64,000 bases of DNA from Veillonella sp. T11011-6. Its GTDB lineage: Bacteria > Bacillota > Negativicutes > Veillonellales > Veillonellaceae. Shown here piece after piece: positions 33,790 to 41,817 of this stretch. The stretch lies in contig NZ_PPCW01000003.1 of NCBI RefSeq assembly GCF_002959755.1, forward strand, positions 49,552 to 113,551. The letters are read 5' to 3'. Position 1 is the first letter of the stretch. The number at the start of each line of letters is the position of its first letter. The notes below the pieces were generated by a model. The model was given only the letters and a program-made list of their open reading frames with translations. It had not been told where the DNA came from and searched no databases. The position numbers and the translations under genes were made by a program.

Positions 33790-34683
33790 ATGAAGCGATA
33801 TGAAATTATAGGTGTCTTACTAACCCTATTAGGTGCTGTTTTATGGGGCGTATCAGGTGCTTCAGTACAGTTCTTAAGTAACTTTAGGGATATGAACTTG
33901 GAATGGCTAGTCACCATGCGATTAATTACAGCAGGACTATTGACTGTTATCTATGCATGGTTTAAATATGGTAATTCTATCTTCCATGTCTTTCGTAGTT
34001 TAAAAGATACAGCAGGCCTTATCGTTTTTGGCGTATTTGGCATGGCTTTATGCCAATATACATACTTTAAATCCATTGCTTTAGCAGGGGCCGGTATTGC
34101 GACGGTGCTTCAATACTTGGCGCCATCAATGATTATTATTTATATGCTTGCCCGTTATGGTAAACGTCCTTCTAAAGGGGAGATTATTTCTGTTATATTG
34201 GCCTTGGTAGGTACGATTTGTTTGATGGGGAATGATGGCTTTTCTTTTGAAAGCTTCCCTCTTGCAGTGCTTATGTGGGGCCTCTTGTCGGCTGTAGGCG
34301 TCGCTGTATATAGTGTTTCTCCCGTAGATTTACTATATAAATATGGGACCTTACCGATTGTAGGCTTTGGTATGCTCCTCAGTGGTATTGTGGCGGCTAT
34401 CTTGTTCCACCAACCAAATTCGTATGCCTTGTGGGATGTATGGACAGTTATTGGCTGTTTCAATGTTGTCTTTCTTGGGACCATTGTATCCTTTAATGCT
34501 TATTTAGAAGGTGTTAAACGAATAGGTGCAGTACCAGGATCCATCTTGTCGTCTATTGAACCGATTTCGGCGGCTTTCTTTGGATGGGCATTTTTAGACA
34601 ACCAATTTAGTGCATTAGGGCTAATTGGCATGGCCATGATCATTGCTACTGTTATTATAATTGCTCTAGAAAAACGTACATAG
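33790..34683 (+). CDS. EamA/DMT-family permease, copy 1
   Basis: Inner-membrane carrier of 297 residues with ten predicted helices formed by two EamA repeats. Seen: LGAVLWGVSGASVQFL in helix 1, GIATVLQYLAPSMIIIY in the first repeat and VPGSILSSIEPISAAFFGWAF in the second. It begins 4 bp after the YhcH-family gene. The next gene is a clear paralogue with the same motifs. Family members export or import amino acids, sugars or metabolites; the substrate is not readable. Both copies end with a short basic cytoplasmic tail. Confidence 0.88.
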   Translation: MKRYEIIGVLLTLLGAVLWGVSGASVQFLSNFRDMNLEWLVTMRLITAGLLTVIYAWFKYGNSIFHVFRSLKDTAGLIVFGVFGMALCQYTYFKSIALAGAGIATVLQYLAPSMIIIYMLARYGKRPSKGEIISVILALVGTICLMGNDGFSFESFPLAVLMWGLLSAVGVAVYSVSPVDLLYKYGTLPIVGFGMLLSGIVAAILFHQPNSYALWDVWTVIGCFNVVFLGTIVSFNAYLEGVKRIGAVPGSILSSIEPISAAFFGWAFLDNQFSALGLIGMAMIIATVIIIALEKRT

Positions 34684-34686
34684 TTT

Positions 34687-34726
34687 GAGGTCTCTTTGCT
34701 GGATATTGCGGTTTAGAGGCCTCTTT
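34687..34726 (+). terminator. Weak terminator-like hairpin between the EamA genes
   Basis: GAGGTCTCT near 34687 can pair with AGAGGCCTC near 34713, followed by TTTG. The tail is weak, so partial read-through into the second copy is likely. Confidence 0.4.
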
Positions 34727-34771
34727 GTTATGATTGTACATAATATAAAAGTAGTTGTGATAGGAGGTTGT

Positions 34772-35713
34772 ATGGAGAAAAAACAATGGAAAGGTATGGC
34801 CCTTGCCATTTTAGGTGCCCTATTTTGGGGGCTATCAGGCACATCTGTACAATTCCTAGAAAATGCAAAGCATATCAATGTGGAGTGGCTACTAGAAGCG
34901 CGTTTGCTCATAGCAGGTATATTGACGATAGGACTTGCTTATATAAGGGATGGTAAGCGTATTTTCTCTATCTTTACAGAACCTAAGGATATAGGAAAAT
35001 TATTAGTATTTGGTATTTTAGGTATTGCTTTATCTCAGTACTCATATTTCAAGGCCATTGCCATTTCAGGCGTCGGTATTGCTACGGTCCTTCAATATGT
35101 TGCGCCTACGCTGATCATTATCTATTTGTTTTTGAGATACTTTAAAAAGCCATCTGTACCAGAGTTTTTCTGTATTGTATTAGCCTTAGTGGGAACACTC
35201 TGTATCGTCATGCAAGAAGGGCTAGATGTTTCAAACTTTAATGTGCTTGCTTTATTCTGGGGGCTTGTATCGGCAGCTAGTATCTGTGTATATACATTGC
35301 AACCTATTGAGCTATTAAAGAAATATGGCACTACATCCATTGTGGGCTTTGCCATGTTTATCTGTGGTATTTTATCTTTAGCTATGTTTCAACAAGTAGA
35401 ATCGGAAGCCCTCTGGGATGGCATGACCTGGTTAGGATTATTCGCCATCATCATACTTGGTACGGTCGTATCCTTTAATGCTTATATGGAAGGGGTTAGA
35501 CTCATTGGTGCTATACAAGGCTCTATACTTTCATCATTAGAACCAATCTCAGCAGCAATCTTTGGATGGGTATTGCTAGGGAATCGTTTTACGCTGGTCG
35601 GTATTTTTGGCATGATTTGTATCATTGCAACCGTATTCATTATCGCTTGGGATCGACACCGTCAAATCAAACGAGAAGTACTAGAAAAACTGAATAAAGT
35701 AGAAATGAAATAA
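34772..35713 (+). CDS. EamA/DMT-family permease, copy 2
   Basis: 313 residues, ten helices, two EamA repeats. It shares nearly all landmark motifs with copy 1: ILGALFWGLSGTSVQFL, GIATVLQYVAPTLIIIY, LGTVVSFNAYMEGVRLIGA, GSILSSLEPISAAIFGW. The similarity over the full length, adjacency and same strand indicate a tandem duplication followed by divergence. TAGGAGG decides ATG 34772; an upstream in-frame start at 34685 would fall in the intergenic hairpin. The charged tail (DRHRQIKREVLEKL) is longer than in copy 1. Confidence 0.88.
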   Translation: MEKKQWKGMALAILGALFWGLSGTSVQFLENAKHINVEWLLEARLLIAGILTIGLAYIRDGKRIFSIFTEPKDIGKLLVFGILGIALSQYSYFKAIAISGVGIATVLQYVAPTLIIIYLFLRYFKKPSVPEFFCIVLALVGTLCIVMQEGLDVSNFNVLALFWGLVSAASICVYTLQPIELLKKYGTTSIVGFAMFICGILSLAMFQQVESEALWDGMTWLGLFAIIILGTVVSFNAYMEGVRLIGAIQGSILSSLEPISAAIFGWVLLGNRFTLVGIFGMICIIATVFIIAWDRHRQIKREVLEKLNKVEMK

Positions 35714-35721
35714 ACAAACGA

Positions 35722-35755
35722 AAACACATATACCATGAGGTATATGTGTTTTTTG
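35722..35755 (+). terminator. Terminator after the EamA pair
   Basis: AACACATATACC pairs with GGTATATGTGTT around ATGA, followed by TTTTT. It faces the minus-strand Fic remnant. Confidence 0.85.
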
Positions 35756-35765
35756 TAATCAAATG

Positions 35766-36083
35766 TTATATTTTTTCTAATATTTTCTCAAATAATAGTT
35801 CTAGTTTCTGTAAGTCGCCATGTACGGTTCCGTCCATATAGGTATTATATACAGTATCATCTTCAGAAACACGAATTTGAGCTTTATACCCCTTTGATAA
35901 TGCTAATACTCGAATAACTTCACGTTGTGTGCGACCATTACCTTCCCTAAATGGATGAAAGAAATTTAGGCAATCTAAGATTTTAGCTAAGTTCTTAATT
36001 ATACTTTCTTTTGTATTGGTTCTTAGCCAATTTGTAGTTCCTTCCTTCTGTTTGTAACATAATTTTTTAATTCTAGAACTGAT
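35766..36083 (-). pseudogene. Fic-domain toxin remnant (N terminus lost, no start codon)
   Basis: The minus strand is open from 36083 to the stop at 35766 and reads, near its middle, FFHPFREGNGRTQRE, the Fic AMP-transferase core HPFxxGNGRxxR, intact. It continues with VLALSKGYKAQI and a C-terminal LQKLELLFEKIL helix. The usual first 100 or so residues of a Fic protein, including the helices before the active site, are missing, and there is no usable start codon before a late Met. Its frame begins inside, and is -1 relative to, the VbhA-like gene. A decayed toxin is the simplest reading. Confidence 0.8.
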
Positions 36084-36217
36084 TCAGTTGTAGGAGTGAA
36101 GTCTTCAATCATAGATGAACCTACGGCATACCAAACTGCATCAAAGTCCTCATAATTATCAAATTGTACATCTAAAATGGTGAGTTTTTCTTTATTAACA
36201 TTTAATGTCATAGGCAC
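36023..36217 (-). CDS. VbhA-like antitoxin of a Fic module
   Basis: 64 residues. The segment AVGSSMIEDFTPTTESVLEL with a following NYVTNRR resembles the VbhA-type antitoxin helix, whose inhibitory motif is S/T-x-x-x-E-G/N; here S34-x3-E38 is followed by Asp, not Gly/Asn. Known: VbhA-like proteins block ATP binding in the Fic active site. The partner Fic coding sequence follows immediately but is broken, so this may be an antitoxin left without a target. AGGTGCC lies next to the start on the minus strand. The assignment rests on one motif plus the context. Confidence 0.6.
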   Translation of the reverse strand: MPMTLNVNKEKLTILDVQFDNYEDFDAVWYAVGSSMIEDFTPTTESVLELKNYVTNRRKELQIG

Positions 36218-36346
36218 CTTCTTTGTTACTATTATTATATCATAGCTAGTCTCTTTATATTGTATACATGACCTATTTGGTTGACTATTTACTTATCTAT
36301 TCATATAGTTAATATATAAGTACTAATTAATTTTTAGGAGGTTCCT

Positions 36347-37642
36347 ATGTCTGTAAAAGATTTCGTACAACAACGCCGCGATGATTTTATCGCTATGCGT
36401 CGAGATTTTCATATGTATCCAGAGCCAGCTTGGCTCGAATATCGTTCTGCCGCTAAAGTAGCTGAAAAGCTAATTGCTTTGGGTTATGATGTGGCACTCG
36501 GTGCAGAAGTGCTTGATTTAGATTCTCGTATGGGCTTGCCTAGCGAGGATGTTATGAAAGCAGCAATGGCTCGTGCTATGGATGAAGGTGCTGATCCTGA
36601 ACTAGTAGAGAAGATGGGCTATGGTAAAACAGCTATTGTGGCAACTATGAAGTTTAGTGATGATGGTCCTGTAGTAGCGTTCCGTGCAGATATGGATTCC
36701 AATGATGTAATCGAATCTAAAGCATCTAACCATATTCCTGCTAAGAATGGTTTCCGTTCCCGCCATGAGAAGGCTATGCATGCTTGTGGTCATGATACAC
36801 ATATGACAATGGGCCTTGGCCTTGCTGAATATATTGCTACACATAAGGATGGCTTGAAGGGTACTATTAAACTAATCTTCCAACCAGCAGAGGAAGGCGT
36901 ACGTGGTGCTAAAGCGATGGTAGAGGCTGGCGTAGTAGATGATGTTGACTTGATGTTCGGCATGCATATTGGATTTAATGAAAATCTATCCAATTGTTTT
37001 GCGTGTAGCGACCATGGTTTCTTAGCGACAACAAAACTTGATGCGGTGTTCCGCGGTTATTCTGCTCATGCTGGAGGCTCTCCAGAAAAAGCACAAAATG
37101 CTATGCTTGCAGGCTGTACAGCCGTTATTAACTTACAAGCCATTGCTCGCCATAGTGGGGGCGCATCTCGTATGAATGTAGGCGTTTTTGAAAGTGGTAC
37201 AGGTCGCAATGTTACTCCTGATGTAGCGACACTTAAATTAGAAACTCGTGGTGCTACTACAGAAATCAATGATTACATGATTGAACGTACTAAAACGATT
37301 ATTAAAGGTGCTGCAGAAATGCATGATTGCACCTTTGAAATTACAAAACAAGGTGAAACTCCTGCAGGACGTATTAGCGATGATTTAGCTCGCGAAGTAC
37401 AATCTATCATTGAACCATTAGGTATCTTTAAAGAAGTTCCATTCGATTATAGCGGCGGTGGCAGTGAAGACTGTGCCTATTTCTTAAACCGTGTTATTGA
37501 TCGTGGTGGTCGAGCAACCTATATGGTATTGGGCTCAGCTATTAAAGCACCTCATCATAATCCATTATTCGATATCGACGAAGAAGATATGCTAAATGGT
37601 ATTGTTGCATTAGGTACTATTGCAACTCACTATTTAAAATAA
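36347..37642 (+). CDS. M20 amidohydrolase, AbgA-like
   Basis: Zinc-type M20D hydrolase of 431 residues. Seen: RRDFHMYPEPAWLEYRSA at the N terminus, the metal-binding motif MHACGHDTHMTMG, the catalytic QPAEEGVRGAKAM, a dimerisation insert domain (YSAHAGGSPEKAQNAM) and a C-terminal APHHNPLFDIDE with the last metal His. The long N-terminal insertion (about 50-95, containing SRMGLPSEDVMKAAM) is a feature I associate with AbgA, a p-aminobenzoyl-glutamate hydrolase subunit. Two further genes of a likely scavenging set follow. Whether it acts on pABA-glutamate or another N-acyl amino acid is not shown. Confidence 0.82.
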   Translation: MSVKDFVQQRRDDFIAMRRDFHMYPEPAWLEYRSAAKVAEKLIALGYDVALGAEVLDLDSRMGLPSEDVMKAAMARAMDEGADPELVEKMGYGKTAIVATMKFSDDGPVVAFRADMDSNDVIESKASNHIPAKNGFRSRHEKAMHACGHDTHMTMGLGLAEYIATHKDGLKGTIKLIFQPAEEGVRGAKAMVEAGVVDDVDLMFGMHIGFNENLSNCFACSDHGFLATTKLDAVFRGYSAHAGGSPEKAQNAMLAGCTAVINLQAIARHSGGASRMNVGVFESGTGRNVTPDVATLKLETRGATTEINDYMIERTKTIIKGAAEMHDCTFEITKQGETPAGRISDDLAREVQSIIEPLGIFKEVPFDYSGGGSEDCAYFLNRVIDRGGRATYMVLGSAIKAPHHNPLFDIDEEDMLNGIVALGTIATHYLK

Positions 37643-37819
37643 GAATTATTGACTGATAGATTAATTTCTAAATAGTGATTCGATATATCTATGATATAGA
37701 TCATAGTTATTCTGTAGTACTAGTAGAATGGATATGGTATACAGTTGCCAATATGTATGATATTCAATTGATACCATATAATTTATCAGTAATTGATGTA
37801 TTCGATTGTGAGGTGTTAT

Positions 37820-39064
37820 ATGATTCAACGAGAGCGTTTAGCTAACGATTTTGAAGCTATGTCACAGTTTACTGGACCTGGTGAAGGCATTCATCGTCTT
37901 GCTTTTACCGATGCAGACTGGGCAGGTCGCCAATATATTATAGATCGCATGATTGATGCGGGACTAACTGTTGAAACGGATGGATTTGGCAATGTCATTG
38001 GCTATAAGCTTGGTAAGAATCCAGAATTACCAGTAGTCATGGTTGGTTCTCATACGGACAGCGTGCCTAATGGGGGCAATTATGATGGTGTTGTGGGTGT
38101 ATTATCTGCTATCGAAGCGGTTCGCAGTATGATTGATGATGGTTTTGAACATGACCATACCATTGCAGTAGTAGACTTTATGTGTGAAGAGTCTAGCCGC
38201 TTTGGAGCAGCCACATTGGGTAGTAAAGCTATGCGCGGTGAATTGACATTACAAGATTTACATCGCTTAGTAGATAAACAAGGCATTTCCTTGTATGATG
38301 CATTGAAAGAGCGTAATTTAAATCCAGATGCTATTGAGCATATGGAATATAAGAGACCTGTAAAGTCTTTCACAGAAATTCATATCGAACAAGGTAAGGT
38401 GTTAGAGCACGAAGCGAAACCTATCGGCGTTGTAACTGGTATTGCCGCACCAGAACGGTTCTATGTAACCATTCGTGGTAATGCCGATCATAGCGGTGCT
38501 ACACCGATGAACTTGCGCCATGATGCGCTCTGTGGGGCGTCTAAAATTATCCTTGGCATCGAGGAAATCGCCGCTATGCAAGAGGAGCCTCCAGTAGTTG
38601 GCACAGTCGGTGTTGTTGAGGTTATGCCAGGAGCGATGAACGTCATTCCTGGAGCGGTGAAGCTAGGAATAGATATTCGCAGTATTTCTAAGGTGGCCCG
38701 TGATTCTGTAGTTACCCTCATTAAGGAATTTATTGATGTTATTGCAGAGAAACGAGGCTTATCCTATACGATTGAGCCTATCGCACAGGATCATCCTGTA
38801 GCGATGCATCCGGCCATGATTCGAGAAATCGAAGAGGCTGTTAAGTCTGTAGGTGTAGACTATATGACCATGCCAAGCGGTGCTGGTCATGATGCTATGC
38901 ACTGGGCCGATGATGTTCCAACTGGGATGATTTTTATCCCATGCCGCGAAGGTATTAGTCATAATCCAGCTGAATTTGCGGAAATGGATGACATCGTTAC
39001 AGGCGCTAAGGTATTGGATACAGTGCTTAGAAAACTTAGTTTAGAAACTACAAAACTTGTGTAA
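37820..39064 (+). CDS. M20 hydrolase, allantoate amidohydrolase / N-carbamoyl-amino-acid hydrolase family
   Basis: 414 residues. Seen: VVMVGSHTDSVPNGGNYDGVVGVL with the first metal His/Asp, FMCEESSRFGAATLGSKA with catalytic Glu-Glu, FTEIHIEQGKVLEHE, a dimerisation domain with GNADHSGATPMNLRHDA, and SGAGHDAMH near the C terminus. This is the AllC/HyuC/UreidoSuccinase motif series. Members hydrolyse allantoate, ureidoglycolate, N-carbamoyl-amino acids or beta-ureidopropionate. No other purine-degradation gene is adjacent, so the substrate is open. GAGGTG decides ATG 37820. Confidence 0.87.
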   Translation: MIQRERLANDFEAMSQFTGPGEGIHRLAFTDADWAGRQYIIDRMIDAGLTVETDGFGNVIGYKLGKNPELPVVMVGSHTDSVPNGGNYDGVVGVLSAIEAVRSMIDDGFEHDHTIAVVDFMCEESSRFGAATLGSKAMRGELTLQDLHRLVDKQGISLYDALKERNLNPDAIEHMEYKRPVKSFTEIHIEQGKVLEHEAKPIGVVTGIAAPERFYVTIRGNADHSGATPMNLRHDALCGASKIILGIEEIAAMQEEPPVVGTVGVVEVMPGAMNVIPGAVKLGIDIRSISKVARDSVVTLIKEFIDVIAEKRGLSYTIEPIAQDHPVAMHPAMIREIEEAVKSVGVDYMTMPSGAGHDAMHWADDVPTGMIFIPCREGISHNPAEFAEMDDIVTGAKVLDTVLRKLSLETTKLV

Positions 39065-39172
39065 GTAGAGATATCCGTTGATATCAGATTGTGTAAAAGT
39101 GTATTTCAAATTTAAGATGTAATAGAGTATTGTTAGCCGTTTTAAGTTGAAAGTACACGGATTGGAGAGAAT

Positions 39173-40426
39173 ATGGTTATTGCTGGTATTGTTATCGTAG
39201 TGGCGACGTTTATTGCCATTATTAAACAGTTTGAAACACGGCTCGTTTTATTGCTATCGGGCTTATTAATGTGCTTTATTGGTGGGCAACTTGGTGCTGG
39301 TACGACAGCCTTTGTAAAAGAACTTACAAATCCAGGTCTTGTACCAACCATTTGTACAGTACTTGGTTTTAGTTATGTTATGGAATATACAAAATGTACA
39401 GAGCACATGGTATATTTCATCTCTGCAGGCCTTAAAAAGATGACTAAAATCATCATCCCTGGTGCTGTTATTATTACGTTCTTGATCAACATTGCGTTGC
39501 CTACTGCAGCAGGCTGTGCAGCTGCTGTGGGCGCATTGCTAATTCCTGCATTGATTCGCTCTGGTGTGCATCCTGCCATGGCAGGCTCTGCTATTTTCTT
39601 AGGAACTTGGGGTAGTGCATTGAGCCCAGGCCTTATGTTTAACCCACAAGTAGCACAACTAGCCGGTGAAGACGTAATGACCGTTATTGCTAGCTTCTCT
39701 ATGCAAGCTATAATCGGCATTGTAGTAGCGGCGATCTTGCTCAATATCGTAGCTATCGTTAAGAAGGAACATACAGGGTATGTATTGAAAGATGCTAACG
39801 AAGAAGAAGGCAAAGAATTCAAGGTAAATTACTTATATGCCATCATCCCAATCATTCCTCTTGTATTACTCGTACTTGGTAGTAAACAAGTAGCAGTGAT
39901 TCCAGAGATTTCCGTTCCTGTGTCCATGTTAATTGGTACGGCTATCGGTATTATTGCAGTACGACCTAATGTAACAGATGCAGTTAAGAAATTCTTCCGT
40001 GGTACTGGCGATGGCATGTGCGATGTAGTTGGTCTTATGGCTGCAGCAGCGTGCTTTACAGCAGGTATGCAATACATCGGCCTTACAAGTGCACTCATTG
40101 ATGGCATGAAGAACTCTCAACAAATTGCTCAAATCGGTGCTGCCTTTGGTCCATTCTTATTAGCTGTTATTTCTGGTTCTGGTAATGCAGCAGCCCTTGC
40201 GTTTAACGGTGCGGTAACACCTCATGCAGCTGACTTTGGCTATGGCATTATGCAACTGGGCTCCATGGCCCAATTAGGTGCTGGTATCGGTCGTAGTATG
40301 AGTCCAGTAGCAGGTGCAGGTATCATCATTGCCGGCCTTGCTGGTATCAATCCTATGGAAATGGCAAAACGTAATGCTGTACCATGTATTATTGCTACAG
40401 TAGTGATTATGCTATTGTTACTATAA
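39173..40426 (+). CDS. dcuC: DcuC-family anaerobic C4-dicarboxylate-type carrier
   Basis: Polytopic carrier of 417 residues with about 12 hydrophobic segments. Seen: LPTAAGCAAAVGALLIPALI, GTWGSALSPGLMFNPQ and in the second half AVISGSGNAAALAFNGAVTPHA and GRSMSPVAGAGIIIAGLAG, the repeated re-entrant-type motifs of DcuC carriers. Known: DcuC exports succinate or exchanges C4-dicarboxylates under anaerobiosis, matching the metabolism of Veillonella. The gene follows two amidohydrolases at 100-200 bp and so may instead carry their N-acyl substrate. ATTGGAGAGA precedes the ATG. Confidence 0.8.
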   Translation: MVIAGIVIVVATFIAIIKQFETRLVLLLSGLLMCFIGGQLGAGTTAFVKELTNPGLVPTICTVLGFSYVMEYTKCTEHMVYFISAGLKKMTKIIIPGAVIITFLINIALPTAAGCAAAVGALLIPALIRSGVHPAMAGSAIFLGTWGSALSPGLMFNPQVAQLAGEDVMTVIASFSMQAIIGIVVAAILLNIVAIVKKEHTGYVLKDANEEEGKEFKVNYLYAIIPIIPLVLLVLGSKQVAVIPEISVPVSMLIGTAIGIIAVRPNVTDAVKKFFRGTGDGMCDVVGLMAAAACFTAGMQYIGLTSALIDGMKNSQQIAQIGAAFGPFLLAVISGSGNAAALAFNGAVTPHAADFGYGIMQLGSMAQLGAGIGRSMSPVAGAGIIIAGLAGINPMEMAKRNAVPCIIATVVIMLLLL

Positions 40427-40505
40427 TTAGATAACATGTAGTTGTGCAACTATAATGATATAAAGTTAAACAGCTTAAAGCTTTTAAATTTAAAATGCAT
40501 AAGAA

Positions 40506-40545
40506 AAGAACCCCATTATGATTAACATCATGAAGGGGTTCTCTT
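40506..40545. terminator. Bidirectional terminator between convergent genes
   Basis: AAGAACCCC pairs with GGGGTTCT (40534-40541); the A-rich and T-rich flanks allow use on both strands by dcuC and the minus-strand MFS gene. Confidence 0.75.
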
Positions 40546-40589
40546 TATATTGTAGAGTTATGTGGTTCTATTTATATTGTAAATTTCTA

Positions 40590-41768
40590 TTATTTTAGTT
40601 TGAAACCAATCCATAGAGCGGAAATAATAAATAAGCCACCACTAACCCAGAATAGTGTAGTAAAGCCTAGCCATGCCATAAGGCTAGCACCGCCGACAGA
40701 TCCTAAGAAATAGCCAAAGAATAGACAGGATTGATTATAGGAGAATACTTGGCCTGTAAATTCTCGAGGTGTTTTGGAAGATAGGTAGGTGTTTAAAGCT
40801 GGAAGCATACCACCTAAACCAAAACCTTGTAGGAATCTGATGATGGCAAGTTGATATACATCAGAAACATAGGCTTGAGGGATATTTAAAACCCCTACAT
40901 AGATAAGAGAGACTACTAACACTTTACGGGGGCCAATTTTATCGACTAATTTACCTAGTGGAGAGCTACTCATAAGTTGAGCAATACCCATAGCGGAGAA
41001 TACGGCACCTGCAATAAATGCGAGATTTTCTGTGTCGCTAGGAACGATTCCTTTAATATATACGGAGATAACAGGTTGTAAGGACATAATACATATTGCG
41101 TAGATAAAGGAGGCTACACATAATGCGACAATGCTATTAAATTCTGGTATTTGCTCTTTTAACTTGCGGATGGAAAGTTTTTCAGGATTAGGCTTTGGTA
41201 CATAATTTTCATGGATGAATATAGTAGCTAGCACACCAGCTAAACCCATGAGCGTACCGACGATGATGAAGTCATTACGAATGCCTACTGTATCTGCAAT
41301 ATATCCACCCAATAAAGGCCCTATTAGTGAACCTGCAAGATTGGCAGAGGCTAATAAACCTAAGGCCCAACCTGTTCGTTCAATAGGAGTTTCCGACGCA
41401 ATCAAGGTGATTGATGCAGAGTAAAAGCCACTCACAAGACCTTGGATTAAACGAATTAGTACGACTCCCTCTGGGGTTGTTTGAAAGGCAATCAAAGCAT
41501 TACATAAGGCCATGCCAAAGCTAGATCGTATTAATGTAATTTTTCGACCTTTTTTGTCCGCCACACGCCCCCAAAATGGTGCTGCTAAGCAAACGATTAT
41601 GTAGGTTGCACCGGTTGCTAAACCAGACCATAAGGACATTGCTTCTGGTGTTTGGACGCCTAAATCGTGAAAGTATAAAGGCAGGATTGGAGCTAGCTGA
41701 CTTACACCAAAGGCTGTACAGAATACACAGACTAAACTGATGTATACCGTTCGTTTCCACGTTTCCAA
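40590..41768 (-). CDS. MFS multidrug-type exporter (MdtG-like)
   Basis: 392 residues with 12 hydrophobic helices. Seen: the MFS loop 2-3 motif in FWGRVADKKGRKITLIRSS, the antiporter-associated motif in LGLLASANLAGSLIGPLLGGYIAD, and a second-half copy SSSPLGKLVDKIGPRK. These fit drug:H+ antiporters of the DHA1 group such as MdtG. TTG at 41768 is the start: AGGAGG lies 7 bp upstream and no ATG fits. It is the second gene after the Sel1-repeat protein on the minus strand (about 50 bp apart), so it may be expressed with it. Confidence 0.85.
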   Translation of the reverse strand: METWKRTVYISLVCVFCTAFGVSQLAPILPLYFHDLGVQTPEAMSLWSGLATGATYIIVCLAAPFWGRVADKKGRKITLIRSSFGMALCNALIAFQTTPEGVVLIRLIQGLVSGFYSASITLIASETPIERTGWALGLLASANLAGSLIGPLLGGYIADTVGIRNDFIIVGTLMGLAGVLATIFIHENYVPKPNPEKLSIRKLKEQIPEFNSIVALCVASFIYAICIMSLQPVISVYIKGIVPSDTENLAFIAGAVFSAMGIAQLMSSSPLGKLVDKIGPRKVLVVSLIYVGVLNIPQAYVSDVYQLAIIRFLQGFGLGGMLPALNTYLSSKTPREFTGQVFSYNQSCLFFGYFLGSVGGASLMAWLGFTTLFWVSGGLFIISALWIGFKLK

Positions 41769-41817
41769 CGTATTCCTCCTTTCTTAGTCGTAGTATGTTC
41801 TTAATAAAATAATACTC

